Shown: piece by piece, positions 13,901-22,643 of the stretch | Layout of the letters: each line of letters opens with the position of its first letter | Numbering within the stretch: the stretch's first letter is position 1 | Assembly (NCBI GenBank): GCA_964020085.1 | Contig: OZ026603.1 | Span: 28,990,452-29,054,451 of the forward strand | DNA length: 64,000 nt | Reading direction: 5' to 3' | From: Micromussa lordhowensis | Lineage: Eukaryota > Cnidaria > Anthozoa > Scleractinia > Lobophylliidae | The notes under the pieces: model-generated | Database searches by the model: none | What the model was told of the DNA's origin: nothing | Seen by the model: only the letters and a program-made list of their open reading frames with translations | Translations under genes and position numbers: made by a program

Positions 13901-15795
13901 AAAGATTTTGACATTAAATTCCATACTTAAAACTTACTAACATACATTGTAGTTAAAAACACAAAGCTGAACATTGCAATGATAAAACTACAGATGGTAA
14001 ATACTCCCGTTGGTATAAATAGTAGTAATTAACACTTACTGACTGGTCCCGAGGGGAACAGTGAATTTTGTTTCCCTCGAATCTCAATGTTTCCCAAGAC
14101 AAAGTCTCGGGAAACATTGAGATTCTCAGGAAACAAAATTCACTGTTGCCCAAGGGACCAGTCATTAAGTGATTTGTTATATAGCAAAACAAAACAAAAG
14201 CAAATTTTGAAAAACACGCTGAGATTCCAGCGACAACATCAGGCCACGTGCAACAGCGGTCAACATTTCACAGGCAATAGCGAACTATTTCCCGTTTGAC
14301 ATCATAGTTTTTCCAATGTTACCCGCTCATGTCATTTGGTGGGAAACAGTTTCATTGTTATGACAGTTTCATTGTTTCATTGTCATGTGACCATGAACTA
14401 GCCAATGAATGGGCACGCTGTAGAGGGAAAAACGCCAGCTATATGACTATTAAACTATTGACAGAAGAAGTTTTTAAATGCAACCTTAAAACAAACCCTA
14501 CTTACCTGGTCAGGGAATAATCCTTCCACATAACTTTTTATGCTCTGTTCATTTTGGTACTAGAGCACACAAGAAAGATCAGTAATTAAAATTTGCTTAT
14601 TTGTACTTGTGGAGGGGCAATGGCCTAATGGTTAATTTGATTGCCTCCTGATCGAGCAGTCCCGGATTGAACCCTAGCCAGGGACATTGTGTTGTGTTTT
14701 TGGGCAAGACATTTTACTCTCACAGTGCCTCTCTCCACCCAGCTATATAATAAGGGGTACTGGTGAATTTAATGCTGGAAGTAACCTGTCATGGACTAGC
14801 ACCCCATCCAGGGGGGGAGTCGAAATACTCTTAGTCACTTCATGCTACTGAAACCAGGATAAGCTCCAGCCTGATGAGCCACTTGGCTCGTATGCAGACT
14901 TGACCTTTTTTTCCTCCTCCAAAACAAAATCTTTGTGCTGAACTACCAGAATCTCCACTGAAAAACAGTATTGGGTAGTGCAAATGATTTTGGGGTCCTT
15001 TGAAAGGAACATTTGGAACCCAGTTCTAAAGGAAAACAATCCATCCTGATGATTGGAGGTACAAATGTAGTTGGGGCATGGAGGGGTGGGGTGGGGTGGG
15101 GGTGGAGAGGAAGTAGTTTTGTCATGTACTTTAGCACATACCTTTACAGGTAAATCCCTGACTAACACTGCATATTGGTGTCCTCTTCCGCTAGTGAGGT
15201 ATTCTTGGCGATACACTATGTATATTCTCCATTCCTCGTACAATAGATAACATATAATTAATGTGTAAGCCCACGCTGATATCACATGTGCCCAAAATTT
15301 CGACGACTGAGGTGCAACGTTTGACATCGCTACCCTATCCAGCCCGTGCAATTCTCCTTGGCCGAAATAGTTCAGGGGCAGAAGAACAGCGATTCCATAC
15401 GGCATAATAACCAGGGATATCTTCACACAGAGTCGCAAAAATCGCAAGTAAATAAGAGCGTCGATGCCGGCATAATAGAACACATCGTCGTCATTTGCCA
15501 TGAAGGCGGGAATTATCCACGCGAAGAACGACTGTGGCAGCTTTCCCAGCGGGAACATCATATCCAGCAAAAGTTGGCGCGGAGAGTAAATTTGCTTTAG
15601 TCTTGGGCGTAAGAAGGAGAACAATCCCAGTGCTACGACAGCTATGGCAAGATTAATCACAATCGACGAGACAAACTTGTTAGTGCTTTCTGAGCCATCG
15701 TCTGGTAGTGTGTTATTTTTGCCTTCAGAGTTTTCGATCGCCTGTAGGGCAGCCTCCCTTAGCTCCCCAAGCTTTAAGAAGACATTTCTGGCCAT
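1089..15795 (-). CDS. TMEM63/CSC1-like mechanosensitive cation channel (5' eight exons, partial)
   Basis: The family (CSC1/OSCA/TMEM63) forms osmotically or mechanically gated cation channels in plasma or organelle membranes. Exons, in transcript order on the minus strand: 15795-15142, 14559-14506, 11646-11554, 9135-9040, 8507-8305, 7726-7596, 3170-3082 and about 1445-1089. All use GT-AG borders and join in one frame of about 559 residues. Family signatures in order: the N-terminal TM segment ([15 protein letters not shown]) followed by [12 protein letters not shown]; a TM pair before [19 protein letters not shown]; the cytosolic RPT...[20 protein letters not shown]-type [14 protein letters not shown] helices in [20 protein letters not shown] and IIEGFLSS; and [22 protein letters not shown]. 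The start is the ATG at 15795 (AAAATGG context); the upstream in-frame codons lack an ATG. Full-length relatives are near 800 residues, so about 200 are missing and presumably off the left edge. The exact 3082/1445 junction is the least certain. A LINE sits in the intron between 7596 and 3170. Confidence 0.88.
1648..1820. repeat. MITE-like inverted repeat
   Basis: Arms of roughly 37 bp (about 1648-1688 and 1782-1820) share the core CGTCTGTCCTGTTATTGA and its reverse complement, including a TGACGYCA outer segment. The interior holds a second palindrome around 1711-1766 with the phrase ACTCGACTATCGCCTCGT. A near-identical phrase recurs in the palindromic element at 63427-63552, suggesting one foldback family. 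Confidence 0.7.
1845..1940. repeat. Foldback element
   Basis: Imperfect palindrome. The left arm (GTCCGTACTGTAAGTTATGG then TCGATTTTTCCCCTT) is mirrored by the right arm (AAGGGAAAAACTCGGTCCGTAACTTAC). It resembles a short MITE inside the TMEM63-like gene. Confidence 0.55.
2283..2630. repeat. CCGGAGAAATTTGAAAACG-type MITE, copy 1
   Basis: A repeat built of many GAAAACG/CGTTTTC blocks and ending in CCGGAGAAATTTGAAAACG-like inverted ends. The same family occurs in opposite orientation near 26460-26805 and 52265-52535; all three share the phrase GTGTGGACGGTAGG/CCTACCGTCCACAC with small variations. Confidence 0.7.
2879..2901. repeat. C-tract/G-tract palindrome
   Basis: About ten or eleven C directly followed by about eleven G form a pure GC hairpin. 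Exact run lengths are uncertain, and such tracts are prone to sequencing error. Confidence 0.8.
3561..3702. repeat. Foldback MITE, about 140 bp
   Basis: Near-perfect inverted repeat: CTTATTAGAAGTTTTGGTGTG through CTGTATATTTTTAC on the left is mirrored by GTAAAAATATACAGCAATAC through CTTCTAATAAG on the right. It lies 60-70 bp from the 3' end of the LINE, in the same intron. Confidence 0.8.
3775..6956 (-). mobile_element. Full-length RTE-like non-LTR retrotransposon (LINE)
   Basis: A complete insertion of about 3.18 kb. The 14-bp sequence TAATACTATACCAT stands immediately outside both ends (3761-3774 and 6957-6970), a perfect target-site duplication. The 5' end (right side) carries a short leader with the GC-rich phrase AAGCCCGGGTGAGAAAGG. 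The 3' end (left side) is a short AAGT tandem tail that begins at the stop codon, so there is essentially no 3' UTR. The element is in sense orientation within an intron of the TMEM63-like gene. An uninterrupted ORF plus a perfect duplication point to a recent insertion. Confidence 0.93.
3782..6847 (-). CDS. LINE endonuclease / reverse transcriptase polyprotein
   Basis: One intact ORF of 1,021 residues from ATG at 6847. Visible blocks: an apurinic-like endonuclease with GTWNVRTM (46-53), SETRW (77-81), MGDFNAKIG (187-195) and SDHHLV (283-288); a basic helical linker about 360-440; reverse transcriptase with [17 protein letters not shown] (529-545), NYRGITLL (591-598), [12 protein letters not shown] (659-670), [10 protein letters not shown] (717-726) and the catalytic FADD (761-764); and a C-terminal RRWRWIGH plus [17 protein letters not shown] segment typical of these elements. 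It would copy its own RNA by target-primed reverse transcription. No key motif is lost and no frameshift or stop is seen, so it may be autonomous. The resemblance is to RTE-type proteins (the 'craniofacial development protein 2-like' group). Exact clade assignment needs a tree. Confidence 0.93.
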   Translation of the reverse strand: MNQVTSALGRGGPPQRRRMTPCGESRMTLEATRPNTLLGKRAIRMGTWNVRTMYETGKTFQVAAEMRAYNLALLGISETRWTQSGRKKLNSGELLLYSGHEDVDSPHNQGVVLMLSKAAQKALIGWAAHGPRIIAASFYTKERKISMNVIQCYAPTNDSEDEAKDQFYNRLQSVIDNFPERDITILMGDFNAKIGSDNIGYEEVMGQHGLGVMNDNGERLADLCALNKLVLGGSVFPHRRIHKATWLSPDQSTENQIDHFCINKKFRRSLQDVKVKRGADVASDHHLVIANLKLKLKRNWTGAAPRRNRYDIGCLKDARKLDEFRVTIRNRYQILQDLMEDDETVDSSWKVVKESFVTACKDVLGPKKYHHKDWISAETLSKIRMRKEKKAAVNSSRTRAETSKAQKEYSNAHKNTKKSIRADKRKYIDGLAEAAEEAARAGNMKGLYDTTKKLAGKFGNPERPVKDKTGRQIVGEEQQKKRWVEHFEELLNRPAPQNPPDILPAAEDLDIENGTLTRDEIRMAIRQLKSGKAAGPDGIPSEALKADIETTVDMLYPLFEKIWEVEEVPLDWKEGYLIKLPKKGDLSNCSNYRGITLLDVSGKVFNRALLNRMKDEVDTKFRDQQAGFRKDRSCVDQIATLRIIIEQSCEWNSPLYINFVDFEKAFDSVDRDTLWKLLRHYGVPVKIVNIIRSSYEGLSCRVIHRGQPSEAFNVRTGVRQGCLLSPFLFLLAIDWIMRTATAQAKNGIQWTPWLQLDDLDFADDLALLSHTHRQMQEKTNSVNDSSAQIGLHINRGKTKVLKINTTINEPVRLDDDLLEEVNSFTYLGSVVDIQGGTEADVKTRIGKARAVFLQLKNVWSSKDLTLQTKIRIFNSNVKPVLLYGSETWRTTVANTKKVQTFINSCLRRILRIRWPITINNEELWQRTNQKPADAEIMMRRWRWIGHTLRKPSTNITRQALSWNPQGKRKRGRPRNSWRRELEADIKRLGLTWSQLERKAQDRDSWRTLVGGLCPRRGTRHK
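10390..10602. repeat. CTGGGTTGTTCAAAGCCCGATTAA-type MITE, copy 1
   Basis: Starts CTGGGCTGGGTCATTCAAAG and ends CCGAACAACCCTGG; the ends are diverged inverted repeats. The same family recurs at about 27650-27884 and 45032-45281, with a shared interior (TTTTCTGTTT...TTTGAGTTT...CTCAAACT...ACAAAAC). It lies in a TMEM63-like intron. Confidence 0.75.
10684..10793. repeat. Foldback element
   Basis: Left arm AATTTGGTTTTATCAG then GTTGATAATGTGAATT; right arm AATTCACATTATCAAC then AATAAAACCAAATTT. A short hairpin-forming repeat in a TMEM63-like intron. Confidence 0.7.
11962..12137. repeat. Three-unit minisatellite (about 41 bp unit)
   Basis: Three tandem units start at about 12011, 12053 and 12094, each beginning AGCCTC(G/C)(C/T)TTTCAG and containing ACCA(C/T/G)AATGC then TGCGC. 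No known function. It lies in a TMEM63-like intron. Confidence 0.75.
12265..12712. repeat. Long near-perfect palindrome (about 220-bp arms)
   Basis: The left arm from GCTACTTGCACAT to CCATACATCGTC is mirrored almost base for base by the right arm from GACGATGTATGG to ATGTGCAAGTAGC. The loop at about 12481-12493 is only a dozen bases. This looks like a young foldback element or MITE; transcribed through, it would form a dsRNA hairpin of over 200 bp. Confidence 0.9.
14034..14172. repeat. Foldback MITE, about 62-bp arms
   Basis: CACTTACTGACTGGTCCC at the left is mirrored by GGGACCAGTCATTAAGTG at the right. The inner part CTCAATGTTTCCC/GGGAAACATTGAG also pairs, leaving a loop of about 13 bases. 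Confidence 0.85.
14615..14895 (+). mobile_element. tRNA-derived SINE, family A, copy 1
   Basis: The 5' part resembles a tRNA gene, with a degraded A box (TGGCCTAATGGTTAA) and B box (GGATTGAACCC). The body carries CAAGACATTTTACTCTCAC, AATTTAATGCTGG, ATCCAGGGGGGGAGT and CACTTGGCTCGTATGCAGACT. The same body recurs on the plus strand at about 39617-39910 and, in reverse, at about 23372-23660, 27497-27640 and 51664-51905. It lies in the TMEM63-like intron after exon 1. Confidence 0.85.
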
Positions 15796-16454
15796 TTTTC
15801 TGTAGGTAGTCTCGAGAATTTTCAAGCAGTTTTCAAGCAGCTGATCCCAAGATACTTGGCCATGGTCAATTCCGGCATGTTTTCTGCAAAATGTCTGGCG
15901 AGGAGACTGAAACTAGTGAGAACATCCGCTGGCCAAAATGTCACGAGCAGCGAGAGCCTGCTTGACGAAAAAAATGTGTATCGGCTTTTTGTATCGGCTA
16001 GATATAGACAAAATACAACGAAATAATAATTAGTTAAATACGGACATAGGAACACAGTTGCAGTGTATAGAGACCAGGGACATCTGACTGCCATGGCCTA
16101 TGGAAAGTATCTATGTGACTGGTAGCATCCATGATCGCCGGGAGACATAAAGGGCGAAAGAAAATGAGCGGGGTCTGGGATGGAAAAGGGGATGAGCGGG
16201 GTCCGCCCATGAATTCTCCTTTTTCTCTCACTGACTTCGTTTTTCTATTTCCCGCTCACTTTGTCGATCATCCCACCTGGCCGAAAGCCTTGAACAGACT
16301 ACGACAGTACTATTATGGATCGATTGGTTGGTATTTTCCCAATTACTGTTTATTATGATCCTTATGTCATTGGTACGCGAGTAACGTAGCCAATTAAAAT
16401 GCAGGATTTGCATTAGTCCACTAGTTGGGTGATGCTAATACCTGATAGCCATTA

Positions 16455-16555
16455 TCATCATCATCATCATCATTATCATCATCATCATCATCCTTATCAT
16501 CATCTTCATCTTTATCATCATCATTATCATTACCATCACAGTTGCCGTCGTCGTC
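16455..16555. repeat. (ATC)n trinucleotide microsatellite
   Basis: Runs of CATCATCAT with interspersed TTATCATC and GTCGTCGTC variants over about 100 bp in intergenic DNA. No coding meaning is apparent. Confidence 0.9.
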
Positions 16556-16848
16556 ATAATTTATGTTGCGAAAGCAGATGCCCATTACATGCCAGAATCT
16601 GAGCTGTCACTAAGTTTTGAGAGCCTTATTGTGCATCGCTAGAACGTTAGAATTGACGGACAAATAAACACATGAAACTAAATACGGAACTGAATGGTGT
16701 TAGAATGGTTTCCGGCGACGACATGTCTGGTGGTCGTAGAGTGATTTACGAAATGAATTTTCTCGCTAATAAAAAAAACTTCATTGCCAAGCGCTAGCTA
16801 AATATAACTTGACAAAATCGAATGAAATTCACATACTACATAGAACCT

Positions 16849-17003
16849 TTGCATAAATGGCGCCTAAATTTGAATAACAATACTTTGTACATCCTTAGCC
16901 TCGTGCTCATGTTTTCAGACAAAGGATTTTTCTCATGAATGTGAGGCTAATGATGTATAAGTATTGTTTTTCAACTTTAGGCGTCATTTATGCAAAGGCT
17001 CTG
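16849..17003. repeat. Foldback MITE
   Basis: Left arm CCTTTGCATAAATGGCGCCTAAA, mirrored at the right by TTTAGGCGTCATTTATGCAAAGG. The inner segments (CAATACTTTGTACATC, TTAGCCTC) also pair imperfectly. Confidence 0.8.
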
Positions 17004-17846
17004 AAATAATGGTGGAAGCTGGTTAACGAGTTTCAGCGAAGGTGACCCCTGCAGTGACTGTAGTTTTCTTTGTCTTTGTTTTTTTTTTTCTTTTTTTAGT
17101 TTTTTGTTTTTTTTTTCCATCAAGTGATTCAGTTATGTTTGTTTGGGGGAACATGATTTCCCAGAACTCAACGGTGGCGTCGACACCTGCGAGGCATTGA
17201 GGCGTGATATCTTGGACGTACTGCTGTTTTATGCATTCAAATAAGCAAAACAGCTAATTAAGTTTGGAATAATTTTGAACTGTATACCAAAGTAGCAAAA
17301 AACACCGCCAATGTTTTAGTCGACCACCTGCCTAAGTATTACAAACTAGATCGCTACAAACGATTAAGACCATTGCTACCGGCCAATAACAAGGCGTCAA
17401 TTTCTTTTTTCAGGGACAACAAGACCAGAAGACGACAACAAACAATGTGATTATCTCGTATTTTTCCCTTGAGAACGGTATATAATATTTTGCATTTTAA
17501 ACAAGCCACAAAACGTTATTTCGAGCAAATTTCATCGAGCGGTTGTGAGATCAAAACTCACCACTCGAACAAGAAAACATTGATTTTTGGGCGCCAGACA
17601 AAAAGTTACTGTATGTAATTTCATCGTCTCGCGAGGTTAATTGAAATCGCTATATCGACGGAAGTTTGTAAACATGCGAGTTGCAATGTAGGGCTTATGT
17701 TAACAAATTGGAGCTTTAGATCTTTCCGCGTTAGTTTCGATTCTGAGTTAATCTGCCTTGAAAGATTTACCACTGCTTGTCTGACAGGTCGCCACGAACT
17801 ATCAAGAAAATAAGTGTTTGACGATAATTTATGATCATTGGTTCTG

Positions 17847-18518
17847 ATGGCGAGAATAGAGGACAGTGCATTGGACAATTACAATAATGAGGGCTCACAA
17901 AGTGATAATGAAAGTAATGACGATATTTTCCCCATCACTACTAAAAATGTCGGGAAAAAAAAGAGACATCGAAAGAGGAGTTCTTCTTTGCCGTTCATCG
18001 AGGCGACTCATGCTGGACATTGGAAAGGAGTTGTTGCAGCGACGGAAATGCAGTTTGTGAAATCTAAAGGAAGCCATTTCCGAACAGAGCAAAAAGAAAA
18101 GCAGTGGAAGGGTTTTCCGGCGAATGGATCCGCGGGGATAGAACAGAACTCACTCGGCGAGCACAATCCAACACGGCGGAGCTCGAGCATGCCAGAATTT
18201 TACTCCCCTTCGTCTGAAAGCAAAAAGGACGGACTTTCTAGGCACCACAAAACTAAAAGAAGCGGGTCACAGTCGCGGAAGAAAGTTGCTGGGACTACAA
18301 CAACGGATTTAGAAATACAAGAAGACGAAGGAACATTCAAACTGCCCATAATATCTAGCGAATCTATTTCTCCAACCAAGTGTGGATCGGAAGACCAAAA
18401 TGGCAACGAACTGGAAGCACTAAGCCAGTCTGTGGAAAACACGAAAATTCAGCGCAAAACTTATCTACCTCGTATTAACAACTCTAATAACGGGGGTCTC
18501 TTCATGAAATCAAGATAA
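17847..18518 (+). CDS. Intronless Ser/Arg/Lys-rich protein with two mode-1 14-3-3 motifs
   Basis: I do not recognise a family. The ORF encodes 223 residues from the ATG at 17847; the open frame extends a few codons upstream but without an ATG. The protein is hydrophilic, with no signal peptide or membrane segment, and is probably cytosolic or nuclear. It has an acidic Asn/Ser/Asp-rich start, a basic GKKKRHRKR stretch (36-44), and two near-identical hexamers, RSSSLP (44-49) and RSSSMP (111-116). Both fit the mode-1 14-3-3 consensus R-S-x-pS-x-P, with phosphoserine predicted at 47 and 114, and both sit in basophilic-kinase contexts (RKRSSS, TRRSSS). A second basic segment follows (131-146). Protein-like sequence sustained for 223 codons with repeated conserved motifs argues for a real gene, either single-exon or the coding exon of a longer transcript. 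Possible roles: a scaffold or phospho-regulated adaptor (inference only). Confidence 0.6.
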   Translation: MARIEDSALDNYNNEGSQSDNESNDDIFPITTKNVGKKKRHRKRSSSLPFIEATHAGHWKGVVAATEMQFVKSKGSHFRTEQKEKQWKGFPANGSAGIEQNSLGEHNPTRRSSSMPEFYSPSSESKKDGLSRHHKTKRSGSQSRKKVAGTTTTDLEIQEDEGTFKLPIISSESISPTKCGSEDQNGNELEALSQSVENTKIQRKTYLPRINNSNNGGLFMKSR

Positions 18519-20285
18519 GGGGAAAAACACACAGTGCGGGAACAAGAATATACTAAGGTGCGAATGTTACGCAATCAAAATTAACAAATTTGTCATTTTT
18601 TTTCAGTTGTTTTGCTTACGTGACTCAGTGGCTCTTGCATGGCTGGATATAAAAACCATCGTGAAGTTTGAGGTTTCGAAAGCCACGCTGTGTAAATTTG
18701 TTTGATACAAAAGAAGGGAAAACATCTGGTTGCAGCTTTTTATTCTCCAACTGGGATTGTAGGTGATTCTTTGCGAAAACACTCACCCATTTTTTAGGCA
18801 ATATACACGCAAAATGTATTTGTGTGTATGCGATACATACAAACAGTAACAGAGGATTGGGAAAATAATATTGTACATATTTTCTGCAAATAATACCCTT
18901 GTTTAGCTTTACAACGATAATATTTTTAAGCCAAAATATTTGCAAAGTGCGTGCTACCGGCTTGAAGTTTAACCTTTGCCTACTGCGTACACAGTTCAAC
19001 AACATAGAGCTAATATTAAAAAAAAATATTTCTGTAATAATGATAAGCTTCGTCAGCAAATGTTTGTCGTAAGGAAAAGTAGGGCATTTATTGACATTAA
19101 ACGTAGAACTAAATTATGCATTTGCCAAGGAGTTTTTTTTAGTGACGATGTTGATGCGATTGTCAACTTTGCTAAGTTTATTTTCGTGTCCAAGATTTCA
19201 ATCACCAGCTTATATGGCTAGCTAAGAGAATAGAATTGAAAAAAAATCCTAATTTATTTATGGGATTTTCAGGCGAATAGCATTAGCTATTCATTCTGTC
19301 AAAGGGTTTATCGCACTATCACTTGATTAATCCGAATTCACAAATCGATTATACATTTCGATACAATTAGTATTAACCGTACATTGTATTAGTCAGTCCC
19401 TCTCAGACTTGGTTGAAAAAATCCGTGTACTCTGCATTATATCTCGTTTTCTTTTATTTCAATACTTTTCATTATGTCTTGCAATAGGCCGGAGAAATCA
19501 AACACATCAAAGAGCCGGCCGGCGAAATTTTTTGATGATCGAATAATGATTTAAAAAAAAAGTTGACCGTAGTCTAACTGACTAGTACTGGTTCCAGAGG
19601 TTAATGTTAACTTTAAAATATTAGGTTCAAGCATTAATATTTCCCCCAACATATTAATTTCTTGCATTTTCAAACTGATCTCATCAAACTGAGTTGGATT
19701 GAATTAATAAAGTAAGTATATTAAAAAATTCGTTTCTTCCATCTATTGAACCATTCTGGGTGGCTCTGTTTAATTATCTCATGCGCAAGTTATTGATTTC
19801 CAGTTTAAATCAAAGCCAATTATTATTTCTGATGCTCGAAATCAGTGAAAAGAAAGTTCATCGATTGTGGTGCCGTCGAATCCAGCGCATATACTGAGTC
19901 GACAAAGACATTTTGACAAAACTGATGAATTTCGTTTTCGTTGGATATCATTTCTTCAAATATGTTTACTTTAACTCAAGTAAGATTCATTAACTGAACT
20001 TGCATAAGCCGAAAGAATCAAAGGGAATTAAAAAAAAAACAACGAAATACTTCTTTATTGGATTTTCTTGTTTGTTGTTTGTCGTTTTCATCGGCCACGT
20101 GCATTTTAACCTGCAATCTGGCGTTCCTTATTTTTTCAGGGAAGGGAGAAAATAACGCCTGATAAAAAAAAGAACGTCTGATCGCAGGTTATGAACATTT
20201 TACGGTACACGGAGCGAGAATCGAAACGTGAAAGCACCTCTACATCAGAGCGAGGTAGCTACCCCACTTATTTCTCGATATAATT

Positions 20286-20287
20286 AA

Positions 20288-20344
<57 letters not shown>

Positions 20345-20384
20345 AGATCATCTCAGATCCAACAAGCGCGAATGGAATAATTGT
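20286..20384. repeat. Foldback MITE with GCGCG arms
   Basis: AACAATTATTCCATGAGCGCG on the left pairs with CGCGAATGGAATAATTGTT on the right; inner TTGGATATGAGATGAT pairs with ATCATCTCAGATCCAA. About 100 bp in all. Confidence 0.85.
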
Positions 20385-20528
20385 TTTATTAAAAACGCCT
20401 CAAAAAAATAGAAAACTAGGCTACAATAGAAACAAAAAGGCCCAAAAAATCACGCATACGCTCGCCATCTTTGTAGATCATGGTATAATGGCTCATATAC
20501 CATGATGGCTAAGCCAATGAAAACTCTC

Positions 20529-20562
<34 letters not shown>

Positions 20563-20741
20563 TTGTGAATAAACCACAGCTAAACATTTGTTCAAGAAAA
20601 CCTTACAACTTAAAACATAGTCAACGAGCATCACTTGCGATCCGATCGTCTTTGAATTCTGTTTGACGTGGGAGATCTGGGTTCTCGATTTGCTATTAAA
20701 ACCCAATACCTAGCTCTCAAAAGCCCTTTTTTCAGTTAGCT

Positions 20742-20854
20742 CTTCTCATTTGCATTACACTGTAATCCAACGTGGATGCGAGGCAATTTCGGGCTTAAAC
20801 TACAAAATCGCCCGAAATATAAAGCGCTGGATTACATCGCAATGCAAATGAGAA
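20742..20854. repeat. Foldback MITE
   Basis: TTCTCATTTGCATTAC and TGTAATCCA on the left pair with TGGATTACA and GCAATGCAAATGAGAA on the right; the interior TTTCGGGC...GCCCGAAA also pairs. Confidence 0.85.
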
Positions 20855-20959
20855 AAGTTAAACGTAGAAAGGGTTATTAGATTCAGGCACCGTGTGAAGT
20901 TTTCTTGGGTAATACACTATACAAATAATAAACAAATAAATATCAATAGGAATTTGCAG

Positions 20960-21185
20960 CGGCACATCCCACGGAGAGGCTCCTCGTCCAATGTTTCCAG
21001 ATCGATTTGGAATTTAGAAGGGTTGTTTTTTGTAGAGGGAGGAAAACCGGAAAATCCGGAGAAAACCCTCGGAGCAAGGCGAGAACCAACAACAAACTCA
21101 ACCCACTTACATGAAGCGGGTTCCGGGATTCGAACCCAGGCCACGATGGCGGGGGGCGAGCGCACTAACCATGCCCCCAACCCTG
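20960..21185 (-). mobile_element. tRNA-derived SINE, family B
   Basis: On the minus strand a tRNA-like head shows an A box (ATGGTTAGTGCGC, about 21159-21171) and a perfect B box (GGGTTCGAATCCC, 21125-21137), followed by a distinct body (GTGGGTTGAGTTTGTTGTTGG, then CTCCGGATTTTCCGG and TTTTCCTCCCTC). The body differs from SINE family A, so this is a separate lineage. Confidence 0.75.
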
Positions 21186-21261
21186 CTCCCAGTACGTATA
21201 CGTCTATCCTCAGCCGTATAACAGCGCTAGGGACTTCGGGAGACCCTATGATACACCCAGG

Positions 21262-21373
21262 GCTGACGAAATCGCTATCCGGTGGATTAGTGTCAAGAAA
21301 ACTAGCTTCGTTGTCCGGGCAGTGGATAGCCATTTATTCTTTGGATAGCGTCGTCCTTCTTTTGAACAACTGG
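21262..21373. repeat. Decayed GCTATCCGGTGGAT-type MITE
   Basis: A diverged relative of the clearer copy at 38148-38290. It shares CGCTATCCGGTGGAT, CAGTGGATAGCCATTTAT and TTTGAACAAC in the same order. Confidence 0.65.
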
Positions 21374-22542
21374 TGCCAGCATGCTTTATACTATATCCAG
21401 TTCTGGCTCTCTGCCACAGTACTCTGGTGCCCTCTCTTCCAAGAACGTCGCGTCGAGTGACAACCTCGTTCCCAGGGCTTTTCCCTTTGAATATGGGAGG
21501 CAGGTCGAGTGACACACACACACACAGTGAGAGGAGACATGATCTTTTCTCCACGGTAGCCGGGACTAGCTGCGCAATTGTGCAACATAACACGCGCCAT
21601 CTCCCAGCTACCGCTGAACAGAAGTGCATGTTCACCAGAGAATAACTACTGTGACGTTTTCACTAGCATTCTGACGTGTTTTTGGTTGGGACAGTGCCAG
21701 TGCCTCACTCCCTAGCAATCTGACCAGTTGCTGGGAGTTATTTGCAATGTATTGTCTAGAAGACGTACTGAAACAATATATAGCCAACACCTCCCTTCTC
21801 CGTTCCCTTTGTAATGAAGCAGACTTGCGCAAACCTCCTCCTTGCATCTAAAAATTATTTTAGAAAAACACATTCAGAAAGAGTTTCTAAGAGAAACGGC
21901 CTTAGAATCCGTAGCAATGCGGCCTCTTTCTAGGTATTTTGGAGAAGAGAACACTCCATGGGTACGACTAGAGGCTACAGACAGTAGACACTTAGTCCGT
22001 CGTGCGTGACGGGAAAGACAACCGCGAGAAAAATGGCCGCGCGAAATCCTGGGGGCGAGGAGGCAGGATTTCGCGAATGACGTGCTATTCGTAGTCTAAG
22101 ACAAAAGTCTTGGAGGAAAATCCCCACTATAGCAAGATACCGAGTACTTAGGAGACTAAAAAAAAGACAACGACGCACTAGTAAGTCACGACACATTTTA
22201 ATTTAGCTAGTCCCTAACACAGAACACTACTACTACAAGAACATCACGCTTTAACATAAACAAAAACAGCGAGTACCTTGGACAGTAAAGCAGCCAATAC
22301 TGCGCTAATATGTGAGCTATACTTTGCATATATTGCACCAATACAGCCGCCATATTGTGCCAATATGGGAACCACGTTTTGCATGGATTTAGCAGCCCTA
22401 TTTGGCAGCCACATTGCAACAGCATTTTGTACCAGCATAGCAACCACGTTGCGTTATCACTGCAGCTGAAATGTTTCAAAAATGCCGAAGTCGTTGCTTG
22501 CTAGATTTTTCCGTGCTTAACTGTCCAAGATACTAAGTTACT

Positions 22543-22548
22543 TTTATT
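22543..22548 (-). terminator. Candidate polyadenylation signal of the OTUD4-like gene
   Basis: AATAAA on the minus strand, about 95 bases beyond the stop codon at 22644. The position suits the 3' end of the OTUD4-like transcript. Confidence 0.55.
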
Positions 22549-22643
22549 TCAAATCGATTCCTTTAGCTTTTCAGCTACCATCGAAAGTCATTCCTTGTCC
22601 AATACAATGGACTAAACTCGAGTTAATCAAAGATCCATCCATT

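Larger units (their letters stand above)
15822..17840. other. Intergenic region between divergent TMEM63-like and 14-3-3-motif ORF genes
   Basis: No coding exon recognised. It should contain the TMEM63-like promoter on the left side. A TATATAA at about 17479-17485 precedes the plus-strand ORF by 360 bp and could be its TATA element, though that spacing implies a long leader. It also holds an ATC-rich microsatellite (about 16455-16550) and a MITE (about 16849-17003). Confidence 0.5.
18519..22640. other. Gene-free interval, repeat-rich on its right half
   Basis: No exon is recognisable on either strand between the 14-3-3-motif ORF and the 3' end of the OTUD4-like gene. The left half is AT-rich and plain. 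The right half holds two foldback elements (20286-20384 and 20742-20854), a second-family SINE (about 20960-21185) and a decayed MITE of the family seen at 38148-38290 (about 21262-21373). Confidence 0.6.
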
